A stretch of DNA of 64,000 nt, taken from NCBI GenBank assembly GCA_965201115.1, contig OZ241745.1, forward strand, positions 2,170,001 through 2,234,000, given 5' to 3'. Source of the stretch: JANQOH01 sp965201115 (GTDB lineage: Bacteria > Pseudomonadota > Alphaproteobacteria > UBA7887). Position 1 is the stretch's first letter. Every line of letters starts with the position of its first letter. The notes below the pieces were generated by a model. The model saw nothing but the letters and a program-made list of their open reading frames with translations, had not been told where the DNA came from and ran no database searches. Both the position numbers and the translations under genes were made by a program. Positions 48,553 through 58,600 of the stretch are shown here, piece after piece.

Positions 48553-48574
48553 CGCGCGCCGCACGGCGTATTAT
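48546..48574 (+). promoter_or_regulatory. Promoter of autotransporter 2, -35 inside a repeat
   Basis: TTGCGC (48546-48551), 17-base spacer, TATTAT (48569-48574). The predicted leader to the ATG at 48631 is about 50 bases. Confidence 0.6.
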
Positions 48575-48630
48575 CGGTCATCGCTTGCCTTGCCTGCGCG
48601 TTGTCCATTTCCGCTCGGGAGTGTCTCGCC

Positions 48631-51600
48631 ATGACAATCGCCACGCCGCGCGTTTTCCGACGCCGCCCCGTTCGTGGCGGGCGCGCCGGTTCGGGGAACG
48701 CCGTCAGGCAAAACGTTTGCCCCCCCCCCCCCCCCCCCCCCCGTGGCAGGCTGAGCGCGGCCGCGCTGGCGGCGCTCGCCGCCTTGGCGCCGGCGGGCGC
48801 GCTTGCGCAAACGAGCCCGCCGGCCTGCGCCCCCACCCCGACCGTGAGCGCCGCCGCCGACGCCAACAGCTACTACACCACCACGCTGGTCTGCGGCGCG
48901 AGATCGGGGAAAACGGCGGGCCAGGCCGACTACCGGCAGGTCCAATGGGACCAAACCGCCAAAACCGGCACGCCGACCAATAACGCCGCGTCCAACCACG
49001 TACAACTGACCGTCAAAAACGGCGTCGAACTCGCCGCCGACGGCATCCAGGATCTGAGAGCCCTCGGAGGCTATGACGGCGCCGTCTGGCTGCGGGGCCG
49101 CGACACGACCGTGACCGTCGAGAACGGCGCCACGATAAACCTCGACCGGAGGCCGGCGTATTGGCGGAGTAGCGATACGAATCGCCCGAGCGACGGAACC
49201 GAAGCCTACTACTCAACGTGGCGAGAGGCGCTGAACAACCACGCCGGCGTCATGGCGTGGTCGAACGACGGCGACATAACGATTACCCACAACGGTACCA
49301 TTAACCTCAACGTCGACACCGCGGGGAGCTACGCCCACCAGGTCGCCGCCGGCGCCGGGATATGGGCGTTCGCGCGCGACACGAAGGCCCCTTGGCACCA
49401 CGGGGCGGAGGAGAACAACGTTCTCGTCCAATTGGGCGCCACGGGCGTCATCCGGAACATCGCCGGCTCCGATGGCGGCGGCGGCATCTACGTGCGGCAG
49501 CAGACCGAGGACGGCGACATCACGATCGACCTCGCCGCAGGCTCGCTGATCGACACAACCGCCGAGGGCGGCATGGGCATTGACGCCCGGATTAAAACGC
49601 GGAGCTTTTACCCGAGCAAGGATCCGGACGGTGACCTCATCGTCAGGGCCGGCGGAACGATTCGGACCGCCGTCCGGCGCCGCCCGATCACCAGCACCAT
49701 CCAGGGCGTCGGCATCTCCGCTTGGCACGTCGGAACCGGCCGCGTCCGCATCGTGTCGTCGGGCGCCTTGAAGACCGTGCAGGCCCTCGCCATCGAGGCG
49801 AGATCCGACAGCCCCGCCGACACCCAGACCGACAATGTCTCCACGACGGCGATCGAGGGGCACTTGGTGGATATAACCGGCGGGCTGGTCGAAACCCGCG
49901 GCAACACGGCCATCAACGTGCGCACGTGGAGCGACGACGCCGACTTCTCCGTCCGGGTGGCCAGCGGCGCCACGGTGCGCGCCCAGGCGCTGACGGAAGC
50001 GGATTACGAAAACGGCGCCATTACCCAGGAGCAGCTGGAAGACGCCGGCAACAACTACGTCTTCCCCATCTATACCTTCGGGTGGCGCTACGTCGAAATG
50101 GAGGGGACCGACGAGAACGGCATGCCGGCGACGGTGACCCGCCTCGAACCCATCGTCGGCGCCATCGCGATGACGAGGTGGGCGGCGCCCGCCACCGGCG
50201 TGAGGGACCGGGTGATCGTGGAAGGGAAGGTCGAGACCATCGGCGCGGACGAAAAGGACCCGGCCATATGGCTCGAGCGCGGCGGACTCGTAACGGTCGG
50301 TTCGGACGGCGCCGTCGAGGCGAGCTCGGGCCTGGCGATCGCGGGCGGGTGCAACCCCGACGACTCGATCCCTATCGACCCCCGGGGAGTTTACAAACCG
50401 ATCTGCACCGAGGCGCGGACCCCGGCTCTCGAGGTCGACGTGGCGGGCAGGGTCGTGGGCGATATCCGCATCTTCGAGGCCGGCTCCCTGACGGTGACGA
50501 CGCAGGCCGGCGGGCGCGTGGAGGGCGACATCCTGTCGGCCGGCGCGGCGCCCTTGACGGCAAATGTCATGGCCGGCGGCGTCGTGACGGGAACGATACG
50601 CAACCCGCAAACGCCGTTCGCGGTCGCGGGCAGCATCGGGCGTCTTCTCTACAGCGGGGACGACCCGATAACGGTGACGGTCGCCGGCGGCGGGAAACTG
50701 ACCGGCGTCGAGGGCAAGGCCATCGAGAGCGCGAGCGCGGCCGCCGCGCTGACCGTTGCCGTGCAGGCGAACGGGCGCGTCGAGGGCGACATCCTGGCGG
50801 GCCGCGCGCTGTCGGCGACCGTCATGGCCGGCGGCGCCGTGACGGGGACGATACGCAACCCGCAAACGCCGTTCACGGTTGCGAACAGGGTGAGCATCGG
50901 GCGTCTTCTCTACAGCGGGGACGACCCGATAACGGTGACGGTCGCCGGCGGCGGGAAACTGACCGGCGTCGAGGGCAAGGCCATCGAGAGCGCGAGCGCG
51001 ACCGCCGCGCTGACCGTTGCCGTGCAGGCGAACGGGCGCGTCGAGGGCGATATCCTGTCGGGAGGCGCGCTGTCGGCGACCGTCATGGCCGGCGGCGCCG
51101 TGACGGGGACGATACGCAACCCGCAAACGCCGTTCACGGTATCGGGCAGCGTCGGGCGTCTTCTCTATACCCGGAGCGGCACGGTAACGGTCGCCCGCGG
51201 CGGCGCGATAACGGGCGTGGAAATCGACGGCGCGACCGAGGCGATCCGCGGCGAAACGGGCAATCTCGACGTCACGGTCGCGGCCGGCGGCGCGGTTACG
51301 GGCAACATCGAGGGCCGCGGCGCCGGCGATCTGAAGGCTGCGGTTTCCGGCGAGGTAACAGGCAACATCGCCGAACGCGGCGCGGGCGACCTGGACGTCA
51401 CTGTGTCGGGAACGGTGACGGGCGGCATTCGCGGCGAAGGCGCGGGCGCGCACACGGTTGCCGTGGCGGCCGCCGGCGCCGTCGCGGGCACGGTGCATCT
51501 GCCGACAGGCGCGGTGACGATTTCGGGCCGCGTCGGCAGCGTGCGTTACGACAACGGAGGCGCGGTTACGGTCAACGGCGCGATAACAGGCGTCGAAACC

Positions 51601-54600
51601 GCGGGCGCGACCGAGGCGATCCGCGGCGACGCGGGCAATCTCGACGTCACCGTCGCGGCCGATGGGGATGTTACGGGCAGCATCGAGGAGCGCGGCGCGG
51701 GCAATCTGAAGGCCGCGGTTTCCGGCGCGGTAACGGGCGACATTGCCGAGCGCGGCGCGGGCGACCTGGACGTCACGGTATCGGGAACGGTCGCCGGCGG
51801 CGTTGTCGGCGCGGGCGCGGGCGCGCACAAGGTCGCGGTGGAGTCCGCCGGCGCGGTAACGGGCACGGTGCGCCTGCCGGCGAACGCGGAGACGACCATC
51901 GCCGGCAAGGTCGGGCGCGTACACTACGACAACGGGGGCGCGGTTACGGTCAACGCGAACGGCGAGATTACGGGCATCGAGATCGAGGGAACGCGGGAAG
52001 CTGTACGCAGCGACGCGGGCGACTTGGCGGTCGCCGTTCACGGCACGGTGACGGGCAATATCGAGGCGCGCGGCGATGGCGACTTGACGGTGATGGTATC
52101 GGAATCCGGAACGATTACGGGGGAGATCTTCGGTCGCGGCGGCGGGACGCACACCATCGAGATTGCGGACAAGGCGCGGGTTCTGGGCACGGTGCATAAC
52201 CCGAAGCGCGGGACGACGATAAGCGGCCAGGTGGGGCGCGTTCTGTTCGACAATGGCGGCGCGCTGGCCGTTGCGGCGACGGGCCGCATCGCGGGCGTCG
52301 ACGGCGAGGCGATTCGGAGCGCCGCGGGCGACCTGACGGTTACCGTTGCCGGCAAGGCGACCGGGAATGTGGAGAGCCGCGGCGGCGCGCTGGCGGCAAC
52401 GGTGACCGGCACGGTCGAGGGCGACATCCTGGGTCTCGGCGCGGGCGAACACACGGTCGCGGTTCGCGGCGGCGGCTTGATCGCGGGGACCGTGCGCCTG
52501 GCGGCGAGCGAAGTGGATGTGGACCACGGCGCGGCGGGGCGCGTGTTGCTGGACAAGGGCGGCTCGGTGAAGGTCGGGGCGCGGGGCCGGATCGCGGGCC
52601 TCGAAATCGAGGGCGCCAGGGAGGCGATCCGCGCCGACGCGGGGGACCTGACGGTGACGATTGCATCCGGCGGGGCGGCGATGGGCCGCATCGAGGGGCG
52701 CGGCGCGGGCGGCATGGACGTGGATGTGAGCGGGGCGGTGACGGGGGCGATCCGCGGCGCGGGCGCCGGCCGGCACGAGGTCACGGTTGCGTCCGGCGGC
52801 TCGGTAACGGGCGATATTATCGATCTGGAGGCCGGCGATCTGGTCGCTTCGGTTGCGGGCCGCGTGACGGGTTCGATCGAGGAGCGCGGCGCGGGGGACT
52901 TGGCGGCGACGGTCTCAGGCGCGGTTTCCGGAGATATCCGCGGCGCGGGCGCGGGCCGGCACGAGGTCACGGTCGCGTCCGAGGGCGCGGTCGCCGGCGC
53001 CATCCGCGGCGTGGGCGCGGGTTCGCACACGGCGACGGTAGCGGGCCGCGTGGGGCGCGTACACTATGACAATGGCGGCTCGGTGACGGTCGCGGCGACC
53101 GGGAGCATTTCTGGCATGGAGACGCCAGGCGGCGGTCGCGAGGCGATCCGCAGTGCGGCGGGCGATCTGACGGTGGATGTGGCGGCGATGGCGACCGTAA
53201 CCGGCGATATCCGCGGCGAGGGCGACGGCGATCTGGACGTGGATGTGAGCGGAACCGTCGAGGGCGGGATATTCGGCCTCGGCGGCGGCGAACACGACGT
53301 GCATGTGAAGTCCGGCGGCTCGGTCGAGGGGCTCATCCACCTCGCGGCCAGCACGGTCACGGTCGATGGCGCCGCCGCGAGCGTCCGGTTCGACCGCGGC
53401 GGCAGGGTCGAGGTGGGCGCCGAGGGGCGGATAACAGGCCTCGACGGCCGCGCGGTTTACAGCGCGGCGGACGACCTGACGGTGACGGTGAACGGCGTCG
53501 TCATGGGCAGCGTCTCCGACACCGGCCCCGGAGACCTTGCGGTTACGGTCGCGAACGCGCTGACCGGCGACGTCATCGGCGGCGGCGGCGGCGCGCATCG
53601 GCTGACGGTGCTGCCCGGCGGCGTCTTCAAGGGAAATGTCGAGGGCGTGGAGCTCGTTCGCGTTGCCGGGCGCGCGGAGGGAACGCTGAATGTGCCCGCG
53701 GGCAACGACGTTACGGTCCCCGCGGGCGGCGAACTCGTGGGCGCGGCGGACGACCGGGGGCTGCGCGTGGCGGTCCTGGCCGAAACCGGCGCGCTGAGCA
53801 TGACTGTCGAAGGCAGGGTCGAGGGCGATGTCGAGGCCCGCGACCGCGGCGCCGCCTCGACCGTGACGGTGGGCGCCGGCGGCGTCATCGACGGCAAGGT
53901 CGCGCTGGCGGGCGCCGGCAGCGGCGTCACGGTCGATGGCGCGGTGGACTGCCTCGACCTGGCCCGCGGCGCGGTGACGATTGGCGAGAACGGACGCATT
54001 GTGGACTGCATCGCCGGCGAGGCCGTGGTGACGGTGAAAGCCGCCGCGGACGAATCGGACGAGGACATTGCGGCGCGCATCGGCGAGAGCATCGGCGAGG
54101 GGGTCGAGGTTCGCCTCCAGCGCGCCGGCGAAGACGAGGCGGTGTTGGAAATCGACGCCGACGGCCGCCCGATATTCGACCGGGGGCCGGCGCCGCGCCA
54201 TCGTGTGTACGAGGCGCTGCCTTCGGTGTTGCTGGCGTTGAACGCGCTTCCCGCTTATGGCGACCGTTTCGCTTCGGCGGGCGCGCCGCGCGGGGCGTTC
54301 GCGCGCCTCGACGCCGGCGGCGGCGAGCGCCATCCGGCGTCCTCGACCGCGGCGTCGCGCCACGATTACCGCCGCTTCGGCTTCGAAGCCGGATTCGAAG
54401 GCGCGGCCGGCGAGCGCGGCGTGTTCGCGATCTCCGTCCATCATGTGCGCGGGCGCGCGGATGTGGAGACCGATGGCGGCCGCGTCGAGGTTGCGGGCAC
54501 GGGCGCGCGCATATCGGGCGCGTGGCTGCCTGCCGAGGACTTCTATGTGAGCGGGCAGGCCGCGGCGACGTTGTACGAAGCCGACCTCGATTCCACGGTC

Positions 54601-55074
54601 GACGGCGCGCTTGCGCGCGATCTTTCGGGGCGGGGCTACGCTGTCGGCGTGGAGGCCGGGCGGCGCCTGGAGCTGGGCCGCGTGGCGCTGACGCCGCGCG
54701 CGGGCGCCGATTGGTCGATGGTGGAGATGTCGTCGTTCACGGATTCGGCAAACGAGCGCGTATCTCTGGACGCGGGCCGGCGGATTACGGCCCGCGCAGG
54801 CGTGCGCGCCGAGTCCGGCGCCCTTCCCGGCGGCGCCGGCGGTGTGTTCGCGACGTTGGACGTGGAGCGCGAACTGTCGGGCGCAATGCGCGCAACGGCG
54901 GCGGACGAGGCTTTATCGGCGAGACCGGAATCGACATGGGCGCGCCTCGGCCTCGGCGCCGCCCACGAATGGGCCGACGGCCGCATAGCCCTCCGCGCCG
55001 CCGCCGACTACGCCGCCGCCCGCAACGGCAACCGCGACTTCGCCGGCAGCGCCACCCTCACCGTCCGCTTCTGA
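48631..55074 (+). CDS. Giant autotransporter 2, phase-variable by poly-C
   Basis: A 2147-residue paralogue of autotransporter 1. Codons 30-38 lie in a 23-C homopolymer that encodes a proline run directly before the signal-peptide core (LSAAALAALAALAPAGALA). The frame present here is open, so this is the ON state; gain or loss of one or two C would stop translation early. The passenger (residues about 58-1850) is a beta-helix-like series of GAVTGNIEGRG-type repeats with 255-261-bp tandem copies around residues 655-830. The C-terminal barrel spans about 1855-2147 and ends LTVRF. The Gly-Pro-Asp linker of protein 1 is missing. Surface exposure is expected; the ligand is unknown. Confidence 0.9.
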   Translation: MTIATPRVFRRRPVRGGRAGSGNAVRQNVCPPPPPPPRGRLSAAALAALAALAPAGALAQTSPPACAPTPTVSAAADANSYYTTTLVCGARSGKTAGQADYRQVQWDQTAKTGTPTNNAASNHVQLTVKNGVELAADGIQDLRALGGYDGAVWLRGRDTTVTVENGATINLDRRPAYWRSSDTNRPSDGTEAYYSTWREALNNHAGVMAWSNDGDITITHNGTINLNVDTAGSYAHQVAAGAGIWAFARDTKAPWHHGAEENNVLVQLGATGVIRNIAGSDGGGGIYVRQQTEDGDITIDLAAGSLIDTTAEGGMGIDARIKTRSFYPSKDPDGDLIVRAGGTIRTAVRRRPITSTIQGVGISAWHVGTGRVRIVSSGALKTVQALAIEARSDSPADTQTDNVSTTAIEGHLVDITGGLVETRGNTAINVRTWSDDADFSVRVASGATVRAQALTEADYENGAITQEQLEDAGNNYVFPIYTFGWRYVEMEGTDENGMPATVTRLEPIVGAIAMTRWAAPATGVRDRVIVEGKVETIGADEKDPAIWLERGGLVTVGSDGAVEASSGLAIAGGCNPDDSIPIDPRGVYKPICTEARTPALEVDVAGRVVGDIRIFEAGSLTVTTQAGGRVEGDILSAGAAPLTANVMAGGVVTGTIRNPQTPFAVAGSIGRLLYSGDDPITVTVAGGGKLTGVEGKAIESASAAAALTVAVQANGRVEGDILAGRALSATVMAGGAVTGTIRNPQTPFTVANRVSIGRLLYSGDDPITVTVAGGGKLTGVEGKAIESASATAALTVAVQANGRVEGDILSGGALSATVMAGGAVTGTIRNPQTPFTVSGSVGRLLYTRSGTVTVARGGAITGVEIDGATEAIRGETGNLDVTVAAGGAVTGNIEGRGAGDLKAAVSGEVTGNIAERGAGDLDVTVSGTVTGGIRGEGAGAHTVAVAAAGAVAGTVHLPTGAVTISGRVGSVRYDNGGAVTVNGAITGVETAGATEAIRGDAGNLDVTVAADGDVTGSIEERGAGNLKAAVSGAVTGDIAERGAGDLDVTVSGTVAGGVVGAGAGAHKVAVESAGAVTGTVRLPANAETTIAGKVGRVHYDNGGAVTVNANGEITGIEIEGTREAVRSDAGDLAVAVHGTVTGNIEARGDGDLTVMVSESGTITGEIFGRGGGTHTIEIADKARVLGTVHNPKRGTTISGQVGRVLFDNGGALAVAATGRIAGVDGEAIRSAAGDLTVTVAGKATGNVESRGGALAATVTGTVEGDILGLGAGEHTVAVRGGGLIAGTVRLAASEVDVDHGAAGRVLLDKGGSVKVGARGRIAGLEIEGAREAIRADAGDLTVTIASGGAAMGRIEGRGAGGMDVDVSGAVTGAIRGAGAGRHEVTVASGGSVTGDIIDLEAGDLVASVAGRVTGSIEERGAGDLAATVSGAVSGDIRGAGAGRHEVTVASEGAVAGAIRGVGAGSHTATVAGRVGRVHYDNGGSVTVAATGSISGMETPGGGREAIRSAAGDLTVDVAAMATVTGDIRGEGDGDLDVDVSGTVEGGIFGLGGGEHDVHVKSGGSVEGLIHLAASTVTVDGAAASVRFDRGGRVEVGAEGRITGLDGRAVYSAADDLTVTVNGVVMGSVSDTGPGDLAVTVANALTGDVIGGGGGAHRLTVLPGGVFKGNVEGVELVRVAGRAEGTLNVPAGNDVTVPAGGELVGAADDRGLRVAVLAETGALSMTVEGRVEGDVEARDRGAASTVTVGAGGVIDGKVALAGAGSGVTVDGAVDCLDLARGAVTIGENGRIVDCIAGEAVVTVKAAADESDEDIAARIGESIGEGVEVRLQRAGEDEAVLEIDADGRPIFDRGPAPRHRVYEALPSVLLALNALPAYGDRFASAGAPRGAFARLDAGGGERHPASSTAASRHDYRRFGFEAGFEGAAGERGVFAISVHHVRGRADVETDGGRVEVAGTGARISGAWLPAEDFYVSGQAAATLYEADLDSTVDGALARDLSGRGYAVGVEAGRRLELGRVALTPRAGADWSMVEMSSFTDSANERVSLDAGRRITARAGVRAESGALPGGAGGVFATLDVERELSGAMRATAADEALSARPESTWARLGLGAAHEWADGRIALRAAADYAAARNGNRDFAGSATLTVRF
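48720..48742 (+). repeat. 23-C homopolymer inside autotransporter 2
   Basis: Twenty-three consecutive C residues lie inside the coding sequence, from the third base of codon 30. The paralogue has only six C at the same place (TGCCCCCCGCGC), so the tract expanded in this copy. Tracts of this length are unstable by slipped-strand mispairing in other bacteria. Confidence 0.92.
50593..51160 (+). repeat. 255/261-bp tandem repeat in autotransporter 2
   Basis: ACGATACGCAACCCGCAAAC recurs at 50593, 50848 and 51109, periods 255 and 261 bases, both multiples of three. The copies inside this gene are more alike than either is to the equivalent repeat of autotransporter 1. Confidence 0.88.
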
Positions 55075-55088
55075 TCGCAGAAGAAACC

Positions 55089-55270
55089 GCAACCCCGCCG
55101 AAGGCGGGGCCCGGGACCGCGGGCATCCTGCCCGCACGTTTCCGCGGGGCGCGCTGTTGCCGGGGAGAGCGCGGTCATCGCGCCTCCGCCCTCCGGCGTT
55201 CGCGCCTGTCGAGGCGTGCGGGCGGGGACGCCCGCGGTCCCGGGAAGTTTGCGCCTTCGGCGCCGCACGC
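55089..55270. repeat. Dispersed palindromic repeat, two inverted arms
   Basis: CGCAACCCCGCCGAAGGCGG, the arm GGGACCGCGGGCATCCTGCC, about 75 interior bases, then the inverted arm GCGGGCGGGGACGCCCGCGG and TCCCGGG. It starts 15 bases after the autotransporter 2 stop, mirroring the element behind autotransporter 1. Confidence 0.85.
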
Positions 55271-55286
55271 AGCCTCGGGGGGCGGG

Positions 55287-55601
55287 TCAGGCGGGGCTGA
55301 GTACGTGGATGCGGCGGTCGGCCAGCAGGTCCCTGGTTTTCGCGGCGTAGGCCTTCATGTGGGGGGAGGCGGCGTGGGCCTTGAGGGCGTCGATGCTCGC
55401 CCATTTCTCCACGACCACAAAGGTATCGCCGCCGCACGGCGTCTGGATGGGGCCGGCGCCCTCGGCGTCGACGGCGGCGCCGTATTCGATGCAGCCGTCT
55501 TCCGCGCGCACGGCGGGGACGTTGGCGTTGAAAGCCTCCAGCACGCGGGCGCGCTGGCCGGGCTTGACGGTAATCACGGCGATGACGTGGACCATGGACA
55601 T
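55287..55601 (-). CDS. Antibiotic-biosynthesis-monooxygenase (ABM) domain protein
   Basis: A 104-residue dimeric alpha+beta barrel protein of the ABM/quinol monooxygenase family: VHVIAVITVKPGQRARVLEA, DGCIEYGAAVD, FVVVEKWASIDALKAHAASP and HMKAYAAKTRDLL. Such small enzymes oxidise quinols or similar aromatics without cofactor, or modify metabolites. It lies 56 bases after nrdJ on the same strand. Two ATGs (55601 and 55595) are possible; the first is used. Confidence 0.85.
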   Translation of the reverse strand: MSMVHVIAVITVKPGQRARVLEAFNANVPAVRAEDGCIEYGAAVDAEGAGPIQTPCGGDTFVVVEKWASIDALKAHAASPHMKAYAAKTRDLLADRRIHVLSPA

Positions 55602-55657
55602 GGGAGCTCCTCGCTTTCCTTGCGTTGTTTGCCGTTCCGCGGCGGGCGGGGCGGCGT

Positions 55658-58600
55658 TTACGAGCAGCCGCTGGTTCCGCCGCAGGTTTCGCATTTGAGG
55701 CAGGCGCCGTTGCGCAGCAGGGTGAAGTTGCCGCATTCGGCGCATGGGTCGCCTTCGTAGCCCTTGATGCGGGCGGCGGCGGCGCTGGCGGCGCGGGCCG
55801 ACACGGCGCCGGGCCGCGCGCCCTCCGGCGCCGCCGCGCCGGCCCCGCCGCCGGCGACCAGGTGAAGCCGCCGGCGCACAAAGCCCGGGCTGACCAGCTC
55901 GCTGAGCTCGGGGGCCGGCGCCGCGGCGGCGCGGTCCTTCTCGGCCGCGCGGCGGCCCACGGCGTCGGGCAGCAGATCGTCCGGCTCCACATGCGCCAGG
56001 TCGTTGCGGTCGAGATACGACACCGCGAGCTCGCGAAACACATAGTCGATTATCGAGGTCGCCATGCGGATGCGATCGTTGCCCTGAACCGGGCCGGAGG
56101 GCTCGAAGCGGACGAAAGTGAAGGCGTCCACGAACTCGTCGAGAGGCACGCCGTATTGCAGGCCGATCGACACGGCGATGGCGAAACTGTTCATCAGGCT
56201 GCGGAACGCCGCGCCTTCCTTGTGCATGTCGAGAAATATCTCGCCCAGCCTGCCATCGTCGTATTCGCCGGTGCGCAGATAGATCTTGTGGCCGCCGACC
56301 GCGGCCTTTTGCGTGTAGCCCTTGCGGCGGTGGGGCAGGCGCGCGCGCTGTTGCGCAACCGCCTCGCGGGCGATGCGCGCGGCCGCGCGCACGGGCGCGG
56401 GCGCCGGGGCCGGAGTTTCGACCTCGGCGTCGCCGCTGTCCTCGCCGCCGCCGAACAGCGCCGCGCTCAGCGGCTGGCTGAGCTTGGAGCCGTCGCGGTA
56501 GAGCGCGTTGGCCTTCAGGCCGAGCTCCCACGACAGGCGGAACGCCTCGCGGCAATCCTCGATCGTCGCCGCATGCGGCATGTTGACGGTCTTGGATATG
56601 GCGCCGGAGACGAAAGGCTGCGCGGCGGCCATCATGCGGATATGCGCGCGCCAGCCGATGGCCCGCGCGCCGTTGCGCCCGCAGGGCGTGGCGCAATCGA
56701 ACACCGGCAGGTCGCTCGCGCGCAAATGCGGCGCGCCCTCCACGCTCATCGCGCCACAACACCAGGCGTTGGCGGCCTCGACGTCGGCGTCGTCGAAGCC
56801 GAGTTCGGCGAGCATGTCGAAATCCGGGCTGTCGAGCCGCCCGGCGTCGATACCGAGCGCGCCGACGCAGAACGCCTCGCCGAGCGTCCATTTGTTGAAT
56901 GCGTAGCGGATGTCGAACACGTCGCCGAGGGCGGCCTCGAGGCGGGTCAGCGCGGCGGCGTCGAAACCGCGCAGCGCCAGCGCCTCGTGGTCGATGCGCG
57001 GCGCGCCCTTGAGCGTTCCGGCGCCGAGCGCATAGGCGGCGATGTCGGCTATCTGCGTCTCGTCGTAGCCCAGCGCCGCCAGCGCGGCCGGAACCGAGCG
57101 GTTGACGATCTTGAAATAGCCGCCGCCGGCCAGTTTCTTGAACTTCACCAGCGCGAAATCGGGCTCGATGCCGGTGGTGTCGCAGTCCATCGCAAGGCCG
57201 ATGGTGCCGGTGGGCGCGATGGCGGTCGCCTGGGCGTTGCGGAAGCCGTGTTCGCCGCCGAGCGCAAGCGCCTCGTCCCACTCCGCCGCCGCCGCCGCCG
57301 CGAGGCCGGGGAACGGGCAGCGCGCGGCGTCGAGCGGAACCGGCGGCGTCCGCAGGCCCTCGTAGCCCCCGGTTTCGCCGCGGGCGGCGCGGCGATGGTT
57401 GCGGATCGTGCGCAACATTGCCGCGCGGTTCTTCCCGTGCGCGGGGAAGGGCCGGAGCGCCGCCGCCATCTCGGCCGAGGCGCGGTAGGCCGCGCCGGTC
57501 ATCAACGCGGTCAGCGCGCCGCAGACCGCGCGGCCCTCGTCGCTGTCGTAGGCGAGGCCCGACGACATCAGCAGCCCGCCGAGATTGGCGAAACCCAGGC
57601 CGAGGGTGCGGAACTCCCACGTCCGGCGCGCCACCTCGCGCGACGGGAACTGCGCCATCGAGACCGATATGTCGAGAACCAGCGTCCACAGGCGCGCGGC
57701 GTGGCGGAAGCCGTCGAGATCGAAACCGCCGTCGGCGCGCCGGAAGGCGAGCAGGTTGAGCGACGCCAGGTTGCACGCCGTGTCGTCGAGGAACATGTAT
57801 TCCGAACACGGGTTCGACGCGCGTATGCGGCCCGATTCGGGGCAGGTGTGCCAGTCGTTGACGGTGGTGTCGAACTGGACGCCGGGGTCGGCGGACTGCC
57901 ACGCGGCGAGGGCGATGGAGTCCCACAACGCGCGCGCCGACACGGTCTCCGCGGTTTGGCCATCGGTGCGGCGAATCAGTTTCCACGGCTCGCCGGCCAG
58001 CGCGGCGCGCATGAACTCGTCGGTGACGCGCACCGAATTGTTGGCGTTTTGGCCCGAGACGGTGCGGTAGGCGTCGGAATCCCAGTCCACGTCGAATGTG
58101 GGGACGGCGACCTCGGTATGGCCCTGGCGCGCGAGCTGGACGGCGCGCTGGATGCAGGCCTCGGGGATGGCGGCGCGGCGCGCGGCGCGGACGGCGGCCC
58201 TGAGCGCCGGGTTGCGCGCGGGTTCGAAGCGGCCCTCGCCGCCGGCGCGGCAGGCGCGCAGGATCGCGTCCACCGCGCGTTCGAGCGCCCTGGACCCCGC
58301 CACCAGCGCGGCGACCTTCTGCTCCTCGAGGGCTTTCCACTCGATGAACGCGGCGATATCGGGGTGATCGACGTCCACCGCGACCATCTTGGCGGCGCGG
58401 CGGGTGGTGCCGCCCGACTTGATGGCGCCGGCGGCGCGGTCGCCGATCTTGAGGAAGCTCATCAGACCAGAGGAGCGCCCGCCGCCCGAGAGCGGCTCGT
58501 CCACGCCGCGGATGGCGGAGAAGTTGGACCCCGTGCCCGAGCCGTACTTGAACAGCCGCGCCTCGCGCACCCACAGGTCCATGATGCCGCCGTCGTTGAC

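Noticed and set aside
49213..52776. A 1187-codon open frame antisense to autotransporter 2 (and a 1009-codon one at 23993-27022 antisense to autotransporter 1).
   Set aside because: They are products of high GC and strong third-position bias on the coding strand. They lack ribosome sites, domains and sensible composition, while the plus-strand frames have a signal peptide and a barrel.
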